Shown: positions 50,523 to 58,221 of the stretch, piece after piece
How the letters are laid out: each line of letters begins with the position of its first letter
How positions within the stretch are numbered: position 1 is the stretch's first letter
Assembly: GCF_037392515.1 (NCBI RefSeq)
Contig: NC_090291.1
Location: 627,501-691,500 of the forward strand
Reading direction: 5' to 3'
Length of the DNA stretch: 64,000 nucleotides
Source: Haliotis asinina
Lineage: Eukaryota; Mollusca; Gastropoda; Lepetellida; Haliotidae
The notes under the pieces: model-generated
What the model was told of the DNA's origin: nothing
The model's database searches: none
What the model saw: the letters and a program-made list of their open reading frames with translations, nothing else
Made by a program: the position numbers and the translations under genes

Positions 50523-51434
50523 TTACGATATAATTTCCAACTGGTTTTTTGATAATAATTCAGGGGTGAACTTCATACCCATGAAGTGTATGTTGTCCGG
50601 CAGGAAGATCTTGGTTAGTGATATCTTGTTTTCCACGATCACGTTGACCCCCTCCAGACTGGTGTCGGCTCCAACACCCACCCGCACGTAAACGTTGCAA
50701 ACTTGATACTGGTGTCGTTTCACCCACCCGAGTTTGATCCCATTCACGATCTCGACATCATTCCCCGATGGTTCCCCTAGGTAGACTTTGATGATCAGTG
50801 TTGAGTTTGCTGGTAGACTCTCTAGTATCTTGACCACGCCTTCGAATTCAGACACCAACTGCAATGTCACGTTTTGTATGGTCAGTTTACTCGATAGCAT
50901 GTGGGCTGCTATAGTGTTGACTGGGCTGACGACTACGCTACGTCTCTGAATTGGGACGTAAGCCACGAGCAGGGTTCCATTGTTCACGACTTTGTTTAGG
51001 TGGTTGTCTTTGTTATCCGTGAACACGTAAGGGGAGACGAGTCTAATATTGAGAAACCAGTCGTTATCGGGTAACAACACCCACTTGTCATCTTCGGTGA
51101 AGACGAGCATATATGGCTTGTTTCGGGCGACGGTAGTGCTCTCAACATAGTCTAAGTCGAACAGTTTACCCCCGAACGATGGGTATATTATCCAATTATT
51201 ATTACCGGTGTTGACAAGGGCGTACTTAGTGTTGACTGTTGCTCTTGTGGTATCTACTATATCACTTAGGGTTCCACCGGAGGGGATTTCAACGCGTTTG
51301 TAAATGTTGTTTTTCAGTTGCAAGGCGTACGATTTACCATCTACTCCGGGAGCGTCGAAACCGCGCGTGTCTCCAAGGTCGGAGAGCCCGATATTGACGC
51401 ATTTTTTCACTCCGGGCCCTTGTGCGCTGGTCAT
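50523..51434 (-). CDS. Polinton fibre-like candidate, longer paralogue
   Basis: 303 residues, function unknown. It opens with GLSDLGDTRGFDAPGVDGKS, then has an extra region with two related strand pairs (KYALVNTGNNNWIIYPS and KPYMLVFTEDDKWVLLP). After that come the blocks shared with 49829-50512 (WFLNIRLVSPYV, LIIKVYLGE, LGWVKRHQYQVCNVYV, LLSKNQLEIIS). Predicted beta-rich. Its ATG overlaps the stop of the upstream penton-like gene by four bases (51431-51434), so the two are likely expressed together. Confidence 0.78.
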   Translation of the reverse strand: MTSAQGPGVKKCVNIGLSDLGDTRGFDAPGVDGKSYALQLKNNIYKRVEIPSGGTLSDIVDTTRATVNTKYALVNTGNNNWIIYPSFGGKLFDLDYVESTTVARNKPYMLVFTEDDKWVLLPDNDWFLNIRLVSPYVFTDNKDNHLNKVVNNGTLLVAYVPIQRRSVVVSPVNTIAAHMLSSKLTIQNVTLQLVSEFEGVVKILESLPANSTLIIKVYLGEPSGNDVEIVNGIKLGWVKRHQYQVCNVYVRVGVGADTSLEGVNVIVENKISLTKIFLPDNIHFMGMKFTPELLSKNQLEIIS

Positions 51435-52084
51435 TTTACATGAAGCGTTAAGCTGAGGTATCCTATATTTACAGGATTATGATTTATATCTAACACCGAT
51501 ATTGCCAGCTCAGGTATGTTGCCCTGGGTTAATCTCTTATACTGCCGTGGTGAAAACGACTCGGTTCTACCGTCGTTGTATTTCTCAGTTTTCACCGGCA
51601 CTGCTCTCAGTATAGTGGAAGGGTGACCTCCTTGAATGTTGTACGTTGTGCTCACCTGACCGAGATGAATGTACAGCTCTCGGTACGGTACTAGGTCGGG
51701 TAACTTCGTGCCTGTGACGGTTGTTGTTGGTTTTATCTCGTCAGGAGACATACCGAGTATCCTCGCTAATGGTCGGCCGAGCCTCAATGAGGTTCTTCCG
51801 TTGTTGATTAACACCACTGTACCGTTTGAGTCGTTCATCTTGAGTTCGGCTCCCAGGGGTTTGAAGACCTCGTCGTTTAGAGAGCACACGCTGTAGTAGC
51901 CGTCAGTTATCTGACTGCGAGTTCCACTGACGAACAGCTTATTGTTGCTGGCGTTGATGTTAGTCCATTGCGGTAGGTAGGTGATATCGCAGAGTGCGAC
52001 TTCGAGTTGACCTGACGTGTTATCGATCGCGTGCGTCAGCTGAACGGCCTCACCGCTCGTTATTCCTGGAAGTGTTATGTACAT
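51431..52084 (-). CDS. Penton-like minor capsid protein candidate
   Basis: 217 residues. The N-terminal pattern EVALCDITYLPQWTNI matches the VALxEIxYPxSWxN motif I know from Polinton/adintovirus single jelly-roll minor capsid (penton) proteins, which form the fivefold vertices. The remainder is beta-rich (GTVVLINNGRTSLRLGRPLA, then LYIHLGQVSTTYNI). The length suits a single jelly roll. First gene of a leftward block of four; the promoter region is the AT-rich gap 52085-52113, shared with the divergent 52114 gene. Confidence 0.7.
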   Translation of the reverse strand: MYITLPGITSGEAVQLTHAIDNTSGQLEVALCDITYLPQWTNINASNNKLFVSGTRSQITDGYYSVCSLNDEVFKPLGAELKMNDSNGTVVLINNGRTSLRLGRPLARILGMSPDEIKPTTTVTGTKLPDLVPYRELYIHLGQVSTTYNIQGGHPSTILRAVPVKTEKYNDGRTESFSPRQYKRLTQGNIPELAISVLDINHNPVNIGYLSLTLHVK

Positions 52085-52113
52085 ATTATAATATATAATT
52101 TATATATTATAAT
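52085..52113. promoter_or_regulatory. Divergent AT-rich promoter region
   Basis: 29 bp composed almost entirely of A and T (TATAATATATAATTTATATA then TTATAATAT), nearly palindromic, between two start codons facing away. It offers TATA-like boxes in both directions but leaves almost no room for a 5' UTR. Confidence 0.6.
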
Positions 52114-53278
52114 ATGGATTTAGCACACTTGAAAATCATGGTGGAAGGTAGTACGGGGTTTAAAACAACCTTTATTAATATCTTTGAAAACTATATCGTG
52201 TCCGTTAATAACGCGCAGGCGGTGGTAAACTGGAATCAAAACCCAATGCAGTTTTGGCAGAACCAACTCAACTTTGCTGTGTGGTGTGCGACGACAGGGT
52301 CGGGTGTGACACCAGACTACGGTATAGACGAACTGAGTAAGGCGGTTATTTTGTTTCATATTTATTATCAAACGAGACGAATATTGAAGGAAATAAGTGC
52401 TCCTCTTCCCCAAGATAAAGCGTGGAGTATGACGAATAACCCCTATGATAAACGCGCTTATGAACGTGTTTGTGGGGAGTTTGAGATTCCAACGAATAAA
52501 GACTTTCGCCTTCCTGGTGTGAACCATGGTCTCGGTATAGTTCTCGTGTACTTCTACAGGTCCGGAACATATCAGGCCGGTTCTAAAGATGGTTCATACA
52601 ACCCACACCGTCATACATTTACAGGCCCCACAACGAATGAACAGATCCATGTCAGCTGTATAAAGCAAACCAATCCTGATGCAGCCACAGCCTGGACTAA
52701 AATGATCTCAAAAACATCGAAAGAATTCACTCGTGCTGGTACAATACGCTTGAACGACTCGATTCGAACGTACGTGTGGGCGCTGTTGGGTGCGCAGTCG
52801 ATGACGTGTTCCAACATCCTAGGTAAGGGAACTGCTTACGACGCTCAGAAATAGTTCGTTTCCAATGTTGAGGATGCTATCAATTCTCCAGTTGATCTCC
52901 CGCGGGCTATCGACCGTTACCAAAACGTGTTAGAATACGCCAGATCGAAAGTCAATTACGTGTTCGGCGTGGGGCTGTACATGGCTCCGAGTGATATGCA
53001 ACTGAGAGTAAAAAAAGTGGTGGGTTATAACAACAAAAGTCATAGCCACGGCGGATCAAAAGTTGGGTATCAACCCCGATATTAACACCCCCTATATCCC
53101 ACACATCCCACCACGTGAAACGGGTATAGTTGCGCCGCCCCCGGAGCCTAAAGTTCAACCAACACCACAGGAGGTGACCCCCCATATTCAGGCCTCCTAT
53201 CAGCAGCATATTGATAATAAAACGGCCCTGGTGGTTGGTGGGGTAACTTTGGGACTTATTTGGTTAAAGATTTCTTAG
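52114..53278 (+). pseudogene. Conserved Polinton gene, broken by a stop and a frameshift
   Basis: The first 246 codons (52114-52851) are open, with text such as NQLNFAVWCATTGSGVTPDY and ILFHIYYQTRRILKEI. A TAG at 52852-52854 interrupts, but the same frame continues as clearly coding sequence (VDLPRAIDRYQNVLEYARSK). After an A7 run at 53010-53016 the coding sense moves to another frame (INPDINTPYIPHIPPRE, Pro-rich, ending in a hydrophobic ALVVGGVTLGLIWLKI). The whole would be near 387 residues. The C-terminal hydrophobic segment suggests membrane anchoring. Its family is one of the uncharacterised Polinton proteins; I do not assign a role. Confidence 0.8.
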
Positions 53279-54113
53279 CCGCTACGTACACCAGACCCGC
53301 CACGGCGACGATGGCTGCCCACATGTTTTGACTGAGCCACATGGCAGTTTTAGCCAGAGCGCCCAACAACCACGAGACGATGCTACCCAGGATGCCGGGA
53401 AGGGCTTCGGCGGCTTTACCAGCCAGTTTAGCTAGGCCTTCCCCGAGTTTTTTTATCCAGTCTTTAATACCACCACCTGTGGGAGTTCCCCCGCCGCCAG
53501 GTGTGGGGGGTGTGGGGGTTCCCCCCACCCGTGACACCACCAAGGTTGATATGATGAAACCCAATGCAGTCAGAATGCTGGCGATGGTGATCCCTTGCTC
53601 CCGGAACAATATCCGAATCCTGTTGGCTAAAGTTGTATCCTCGTTCAGTATTCTATCGATTGTTTCCCGAATGCGACTGATCTGGGATCGAAGCTGTTCA
53701 CGATTCGAGGAAGCGGATTCCAATCGCGTACGTCTCTCGTCTTCTAAATCACGTAGTCGTTCATTGATACGACGCTTCATATCATCGTTTTCAGTTTCGT
53801 TGAGTTTGTTTTTTTCCTTAGCGATGTGCTTGTCGATTTCGTTCAGTTTCCCCATGTTGTTCACGAGTTCTCCACGCACGCGTTTCACGGCTTCGTCTAA
53901 GCCGCGCAGTTCCCTTACCGGAAAGTCAAACCCCGGTAACGGTTTGTCCCAGTAGGTGCTCAACAGTTTTTCTATGCTGTCCGAGGCTTCTGTAGCACGC
54001 TGTGGTGTCATTTCATCTCTAGTGGTGAGGTGGGATCTGGTAGCTTGCAGATCTTCAACAACGGCCTTAGGTATTGCACCAACGTAGATGTTCACGGATA
54101 AATTCGACACCAT
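53256..54113 (-). CDS. Polinton coiled-coil, Pro/Gly-linker, membrane protein
   Basis: 285 residues, function unknown. Residues about 70-165 are a highly charged coiled coil (RINERLRDLEDERRTRLESA). Next is a hydrophobic segment (ITIASILTALGFIISTLVVS), a Gly-Pro-Thr linker (GGTPTPPTPGGGGTPTGGG), an amphipathic stretch (IKDWIKKLGEGLAKLAGKAA) and a second hydrophobic region ending in a lysine-rich tail. The amphipathic helix resembles membrane-lytic capsid peptides, but this is only a resemblance. The linker is encoded by one of the GC palindromes found across the element. It converges tail-to-tail on the 52114 gene and overlaps its end by 23 bp. Confidence 0.78.
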   Translation of the reverse strand: MVSNLSVNIYVGAIPKAVVEDLQATRSHLTTRDEMTPQRATEASDSIEKLLSTYWDKPLPGFDFPVRELRGLDEAVKRVRGELVNNMGKLNEIDKHIAKEKNKLNETENDDMKRRINERLRDLEDERRTRLESASSNREQLRSQISRIRETIDRILNEDTTLANRIRILFREQGITIASILTALGFIISTLVVSRVGGTPTPPTPGGGGTPTGGGIKDWIKKLGEGLAKLAGKAAEALPGILGSIVSWLLGALAKTAMWLSQNMWAAIVAVAGLVYVAAKKSLTK

Positions 54114-54306
54114 GGCGTCTGGCTAGAGTTGACAAGGCCAGTGGTTTTTTATTGCGCTTGTTAACGAGGTCAACCTCTGGTTTAGACTTAAGACGTAGAA
54201 CACCCTTTGTATCAATAAAAAAATTATCAAGGTATCGGCCCTGTGGTTCAACGTAGTATTTATCACTAGCGCCCGGCATCTCCGTCATATCTATGTCTTC
54301 ATCCAT
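54067..54306 (-). CDS. Small acidic/basic Polinton protein, unknown
   Basis: 79 residues, opening MDEDIDMTEMPGASDKYYVE and then LDNFFIDTKGVLRLKSKPEV, with a basic C-terminus (LARRHGVEFIREHLRW). It begins beside an AT-rich promoter-like gap and overlaps the start of 53256-54113 by 47 bp in another frame. No family recognised, but the placement and codon sense look real. Confidence 0.6.
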   Translation of the reverse strand: MDEDIDMTEMPGASDKYYVEPQGRYLDNFFIDTKGVLRLKSKPEVDLVNKRNKKPLALSTLARRHGVEFIREHLRWCNT

Positions 54307-54339
54307 TAGTATTAAAATATATTTTATTTATATATAACA
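54307..54339. promoter_or_regulatory. Divergent AT-rich promoter region before the capsid gene
   Basis: AGTATTAAAATATATTTTAT then TTATATATAACA between the start codons of 54306 (minus) and 54340 (plus). TATATATAA ends three bases before the capsid ATG. Confidence 0.55.
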
Positions 54340-55596
54340 ATGTACGGTAGAAAATTAGATCCTTTCAGAAGATTGAGAGAGCCATTAGGCGCCAGAGCCG
54401 TGCGCCAGTCGGTGACCATCACCAACAATCCCAGCAAGATAGACCAGAATCAAACTCTGCTGGTTAGATTTCCAAACCTTGGTGAGAATGACCTCATTGT
54501 ACCAGGCACTGTTCGACTGGCGTTCAATATCACGTTGACCTCCGACAACGACAAACGCGAGCTAGTGTGGAACGTGGGTCGAGCTATCATCAAGAAAACG
54601 ACCGTCAAGATCAGCGGTAACGAGGTGCTGAGTATCGACGACAGCGACGTGTTTCACTGCTACGGGGATCTCTGGAAAAGCGAGGGAGAACGAGTCAATG
54701 ATGTGTACCAGGGCATCAGCAAATCAACCCGGTCGCGCATAGGGTATGCCTTCACACAAGACCAGCTAGACAAGCTATCGGACGGTGAAAAAGCCATCGC
54801 TCGAGCATACGGGAATCGATTCTGCGTGCCGCTCGACTTCGAGTTGCTCACGGGACACGCGCCGTTTTACCAGGCCGTGCTGGGTGATAGGCTCGAATAC
54901 GAGCTCACGTTTAACGACTATAGCAAAGTAGTGCGTACGCCAAACGGTGATGAGGCTAGTTATGCTATAGACAACATCTCTCTGGAGTTCGACATGGTCA
55001 CTAGCCCGGAGCTGGCCAGGCAGGTTCGAAGCCAGTACTCTGGGAAGATGGCTATCATGTACGATCGCGTACTGAGGCATAGATCAGTCGTGCGAGATAA
55101 GAGCGACACTGTGTGGAATATCAACCTGAACGTGCCGGCGCGATCGATGAAAGGTATCCTGGTCATCCCCGTGGAGGATTACGAGCCATTCCGGAGAGAC
55201 AGCGAGAAGTTTTTCAACCCCGAGATTGAAAAGGTGGAAGTGACCATCGAGGGCGTGCCAAACCAGCTGTTCAGTCATGGTATGAGACCACACCAGCAGT
55301 GGGATGAGATAAAAAAGCTACCAGTGGGGGATTATATAACAAAGGACCTGGACCTCGGCTCCGTGCAGATTGGTGAATACCTGACCACCAAGTACGCCCT
55401 ATGGTTGGACATGCGATCCACGGATGATGATAAACTGCACGGTAGCGGGCGTTGTATAGATAACGGCAGCGAAGGGATAACCATCCAGATTACTAAGAAG
55501 GCTCAACCCGTTGGTAAGTTGAAATTATATCTGTACGTTATTATGGACGCGCAACTTAATATAGACAATGGGAGATTCGTGCAAGCCATCTACTGA
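54340..55596 (+). CDS. Major capsid protein candidate (double jelly-roll type)
   Basis: 418 residues. Opens MYGRKLDPFRRLREPLGARA and holds the block IDQNQTLLVRFPNLGEN then VPGTVRLAFNITL, which I recognise from Polinton major capsid proteins, including the nematode F54H12.2-type family. The protein is beta-rich throughout (KLKLYLYVIMDAQLNID at the end). In Polintons this protein is predicted to form trimeric capsomers as in other PRD1-adenovirus lineage viruses. It is intact, and it overlaps the start of the ATPase ORF by 29 bp. Length is slightly below the 450-500 I expect for relatives. Confidence 0.8.
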   Translation: MYGRKLDPFRRLREPLGARAVRQSVTITNNPSKIDQNQTLLVRFPNLGENDLIVPGTVRLAFNITLTSDNDKRELVWNVGRAIIKKTTVKISGNEVLSIDDSDVFHCYGDLWKSEGERVNDVYQGISKSTRSRIGYAFTQDQLDKLSDGEKAIARAYGNRFCVPLDFELLTGHAPFYQAVLGDRLEYELTFNDYSKVVRTPNGDEASYAIDNISLEFDMVTSPELARQVRSQYSGKMAIMYDRVLRHRSVVRDKSDTVWNINLNVPARSMKGILVIPVEDYEPFRRDSEKFFNPEIEKVEVTIEGVPNQLFSHGMRPHQQWDEIKKLPVGDYITKDLDLGSVQIGEYLTTKYALWLDMRSTDDDKLHGSGRCIDNGSEGITIQITKKAQPVGKLKLYLYVIMDAQLNIDNGRFVQAIY

Positions 55597-56251
55597 TGGG
55601 GGGTACCCCCCCACACCCCCCAACAATAAACAAGACCCCCACACCCCCCAGGGGTACCCCCAACTCCCCACTGACCCACACTGCGCCATAGTGTGCGGGC
55701 AGACTGGCTGTGGGAAGACCGTTTTCGTGTTGGATATGTTGGAGGGTTACTACAAGGATGTGTTCGATAACATCGTTATCATGTGCCCTACTCTGAGCAT
55801 GAATAAAACGTACGCGCGACCTTGGGTGATGACGGACCCGGACGTACACAAAATCGACCCTGGAACACGCCTGCAGGACTGGTTGAAAGCTCTTCACGAG
55901 AAATTTAAAGGGGAACCGACGCTGTTCATACTGGACGACTGCAGCACTAATCGCGAGATAACAAAAAAGAGAGACATGCTATCGTACCTGGCCTTCTCCG
56001 GCCAGCATGCAAATCACAGCGTCTGGGTGCTAACGCAGAAGTTCAACTCGGTGTTGAAAGACCTCAGGGAGCAGACGCGATGGGTGGCCTTATTTCACTG
56101 CAAGGACAGGGATTCGTTCGAGGAGTGTTTGAGAGAGAACGATGTGATGAGCAAATTAGAACGGGAACGGGTGAAGAAACAGCTCGCTGAAACTAAACAC
56201 GCTAAGCTCGTGCTCAAGACCGACCAACCAGTAGCATATATAGTATGCTAA
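55568..56251 (+). CDS. FtsK/HerA-type genome-packaging ATPase
   Basis: 227 residues. Walker A is AIVCGQTGCGKTVFVLDMLE and Walker B is PTLFILDDCST, followed by the conserved ANHSVWVLTQKF sensor-like block. This is the A32/FtsK-like ATPase that fills capsids with DNA in this virus lineage and is a standard Polinton gene. The first about 35 residues (GGYPPTPPNNKQDPHTPQGY) are Pro-rich and encoded by GC-rich palindromic repeats (55597-55660). The true start may lie further in. Downstream come tandem AAAGCTAAGC repeats, then the next ORF. Confidence 0.88.
   Translation: MGDSCKPSTDGGYPPTPPNNKQDPHTPQGYPQLPTDPHCAIVCGQTGCGKTVFVLDMLEGYYKDVFDNIVIMCPTLSMNKTYARPWVMTDPDVHKIDPGTRLQDWLKALHEKFKGEPTLFILDDCSTNREITKKRDMLSYLAFSGQHANHSVWVLTQKFNSVLKDLREQTRWVALFHCKDRDSFEECLRENDVMSKLERERVKKQLAETKHAKLVLKTDQPVAYIVC
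55597..55662. repeat. GC palindrome pair (GGGGTACCCC type)
   Basis: GGGGGGTACCCCCCCAC at 55598 and AGGGGTACCCCCAAC at 55650 flank ACCCCCCAACAATAAACAAG. Both match GGGRNNYYCC. They lie at the 5' end of the ATPase ORF. Related motifs occur at 53481-53524, 56458-56495, 57108-57120 and 59557-59567. Confidence 0.8.
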
Positions 56252-56305
56252 GCAAAGCTAAGCAAAGCTAAGCAAAGCTAAGCTAAAGCTAAGCTAAAGC
56301 TAAGC
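56240..56305. repeat. 10-11-bp tandem repeat (AAAGCTAAGC)
   Basis: GCTAAGCAAAGCTAAGCAAA then GCTAAGCTAAAGCTAAGC, about six units, filling the gap between the ATPase stop and the next ORF. Confidence 0.88.
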
Positions 56306-56313
56306 ATATAGCT

Positions 56314-56994
56314 ATGATATTTGAAGTATTTGTCGTGTGCAACTTAACCTTCATTTCTCTGTGTTTTGTCTGCATCGGGTATTATATAGTTAAAACTAAA
56401 TCTTACTTGTTATATCATAAGATGGAGTGTGAGGAATTGCTCGAACAGTTAGTACCTGGGGGTACCCCCACTGGGGGTGTGGGGGATTCCCCCAAGCGAG
56501 AGAAACTGGTGGCGTTGGCTGTTGGCGGCAAAGCCAAACATTACTTTGGAGACTACACTCCGGATAAAATTCACAAAATGTCAGCCGAAGAAATCGATAA
56601 GCTGTACGCTAGATACGAGTCCCGGCTCGGAGCAGAAATGACAAAGACAATAGGATCGGCTATGACCCAGATATACACCGGTATTGTATCACACTTCCTT
56701 CCCATTCCACCAGAGCGCCGACTTTACCTGTGGGAGGACCTCGAGAAAGACCCTTTTATCGAACACGCCGTGAGCTCTATCAGCTGCGGGCTGTACCACA
56801 AATATGGTATGTTGTTGGCTCCAGTGACGGCGACGATTATCACAGCAAAACATTGTCAGTTTGAGAGAAAGAATAATAATAATAGTATAGATGGATGCTG
56901 CTCCCGAGGTGATACCCCCCACAGTGAGGGAAACCCCTCCCGAGGTGAGGGAAGTGACCCCTTCACAAACAGTAACCAGGCAGAAGAATCCTAA
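56314..56994 (+). CDS. Polinton membrane-associated protein, unknown
   Basis: 226 residues from the first ATG, with an N-terminal hydrophobic segment (FVVCNLTFISLCFVCIGYYI). A second ATG at 56422 (MECEELLEQLVPGG) would give a soluble form of 190 residues. The middle (MSAEEIDKLYARYESRLGAE) is helical, and a hydrophobic APVTATIITA follows. Residues about 50-60 (GGTPTGGVGDSP) are encoded by the palindrome GGGGGTACCCCCACTGGGGG plus TGTGGGGGATTCCCCC. The last about 35 codons overlap the next ORF in a different frame. No family recognised. Confidence 0.65.
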   Translation: MIFEVFVVCNLTFISLCFVCIGYYIVKTKSYLLYHKMECEELLEQLVPGGTPTGGVGDSPKREKLVALAVGGKAKHYFGDYTPDKIHKMSAEEIDKLYARYESRLGAEMTKTIGSAMTQIYTGIVSHFLPIPPERRLYLWEDLEKDPFIEHAVSSISCGLYHKYGMLLAPVTATIITAKHCQFERKNNNNSIDGCCSRGDTPHSEGNPSRGEGSDPFTNSNQAEES

Positions 56995-57187
56995 GAGAGT
57001 AGCTGCCGGTAAAAAACGGTGGTGTAACCAACATAAAGTGGCCAACCCAACCCGACTGTTGTTGGCTGTAGGTGTAACTGTTGCCTTGGCTATCTCGTGG
57101 TTATACGTGGGGGTACCCTCCCACAGTGAGCCACCACCCAACAGTGAGCCCCCCACCCCCACGGTAGACCCGCATATCATGTTATAA
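56891..57187 (+). CDS. Small single-pass membrane protein, unknown
   Basis: 98 residues: a Pro/Glu/Thr-rich start (APEVIPPTVRETPPEVREV), a basic patch (RQKNPKRVAAGKKR), one hydrophobic segment (LLLAVGVTVALAISWLYVGV), then a Pro/Ser-rich tail (PSHSEPPPNSEPPTPTVDPH). Type II or tail-proximal membrane topology is likely. Both low-complexity ends are encoded by GC-rich repeats. No family recognised. Confidence 0.6.
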   Translation: MDAAPEVIPPTVRETPPEVREVTPSQTVTRQKNPKRVAAGKKRWCNQHKVANPTRLLLAVGVTVALAISWLYVGVPSHSEPPPNSEPPTPTVDPHIML

Positions 57188-57213
57188 TTTTAATATTTTA
57201 TATCATATACATA
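57188..57213 (+). promoter_or_regulatory. AT-rich promoter-like gap
   Basis: TTTTAATATTTTATATCATA before the ATG at 57214; a TATA-like sequence within 20 bp of the start codon, as at other Polinton genes. Confidence 0.45.
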
Positions 57214-57441
57214 ATGTCTGAGGGGAAAACGTTCGTCAACGACGCATACCACGCCACAGTGGTCGCCAGTCTAGCCGTAGGGTACGCTCGGTTGACTAAA
57301 ATGGTGCTTAAACAACCAACTATCAAGCTAGATTTCAACCTGCAGGATATGGGTATGCTCATAATGAAACTTGGTATGGCGATGGCCACAAAAGACATCC
57401 TAGTAAAACAAGGAATAATACCTGATAATATAATGAAATAA
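57214..57441 (+). CDS. Small Polinton protein, unknown
   Basis: 75 residues: polar N-terminus (SEGKTFVNDAYHATVVASLA), then LNLQDM-like and weakly hydrophobic text (MGMLIMKLGMAMATKDILVK). Possibly membrane-associated. Nine bases separate it from the next ATG, so the two are probably co-transcribed. Confidence 0.6.
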   Translation: MSEGKTFVNDAYHATVVASLAVGYARLTKMVLKQPTIKLDFNLQDMGMLIMKLGMAMATKDILVKQGIIPDNIMK

Positions 57442-57449
57442 ATATAGGG

Positions 57450-57875
57450 ATGGCCACGATAGCTATGATGGTCGGTGGGGCGTTAGTGAATGCCCTGGCA
57501 TTTTCCGGGAGTAATTTCCTCTTCTCGAAACTACGAGATGACCACGCGGCTGAAATACAGGAAGAAAGGAAGCTGCACGATCTCGCTACTGAGAACTTAC
57601 AAAAGGCACAGGCCGAGTACGCTAAAAAACGCCTCCAGAGGATCGATTTTATTAACGAACAACTCCAGCGTGAAAACCATGCCGTTCAAACATTCAACGA
57701 TGTCGATGAAGCAATGAAAGAATACTACCTACTAACTGGTAAACAATTGGAACCGCTCAATAAACCCACACTCGCTCAGTACTACACACCATCCAAGGGA
57801 CAAATGAATCGTGAACTGGGCTTCATAGTGTTGGGTATAGCAGCTACTGCGTTGGTTGCGAAGCAATTAAATTAA
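57450..57875 (+). CDS. Coiled-coil Polinton protein with terminal hydrophobic segments
   Basis: 141 residues. It has a hydrophobic start (MVGGALVNALAFSGSNFLFS), then a charged coiled coil (RDDHAAEIQEERKLHDLATE onward to about residue 85), a tyrosine-rich loop (EYYLLTGKQLEPLNKPTLAQ), and a C-terminal membrane-like segment (LGFIVLGIAATALVAKQL). Hydrophobic ends around a coiled coil suggest a minor virion or membrane protein. Function unknown. Confidence 0.68.
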   Translation: MATIAMMVGGALVNALAFSGSNFLFSKLRDDHAAEIQEERKLHDLATENLQKAQAEYAKKRLQRIDFINEQLQRENHAVQTFNDVDEAMKEYYLLTGKQLEPLNKPTLAQYYTPSKGQMNRELGFIVLGIAATALVAKQLN

Positions 57876-57894
57876 AATACCTATATAAGTAAAC
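57876..57894 (+). promoter_or_regulatory. TATATAAG box before the Cys-rich gene
   Basis: ATACCTATATAAGTAAAC ends just before the ATG at 57895. TATATAAG is a good TATA box, but its nearness to the ATG means the mRNA would start inside or at the ORF, or initiation uses a nearby start. Confidence 0.45.
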
Positions 57895-58161
57895 ATGAGA
57901 CCCGCTCCATACCGATGCGAATACATACTTATGGGGAAGACCGAGGCCTGTGGTAGGAAATGCAGGAATCAGGGGTTCTGTTGTTTCCATATGGGAAGTC
58001 CTAACTACACGTGTTCTGTGTGTGGTATCGGGGTTAAAGGACACTACTGTCTATGTAAAGCTCACGGAGCGAACGTAGTCAGACATCAACTCATCTACGA
58101 GAATAAAAAGGGTTACATAAAAAAACGTAGGCGACTGCTCAAGATAGACTCCAGTGCGTGA
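57895..58161 (+). CDS. Small Cys-rich, zinc-finger-like protein
   Basis: 88 residues with ten Cys plus His in a finger-like arrangement: CEYI, GKTEACGRKCRNQGFCCFH, then CSVCGIGVKGHYCLCKAH, and a basic tail (KKGYIKKRRRLLK). Probably zinc-binding and nucleic-acid- or protein-binding, perhaps a regulator. Lies directly before the polymerase. No named family. Confidence 0.65.
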   Translation: MRPAPYRCEYILMGKTEACGRKCRNQGFCCFHMGSPNYTCSVCGIGVKGHYCLCKAHGANVVRHQLIYENKKGYIKKRRRLLKIDSSA

Positions 58162-58221
58162 AAGGGTTACCTCCCTTTACTGTGAACCAATTAGACATTG
58201 GTTCTCTTAGGTGTAAACACT

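Noticed and set aside
53010..53016. Programmed -1 frameshift at A7 in the 52114 gene
   Set aside because: The downstream coding frame requires a +1 or -2 shift, and an in-frame TAG precedes it, so decay or an indel is more likely.
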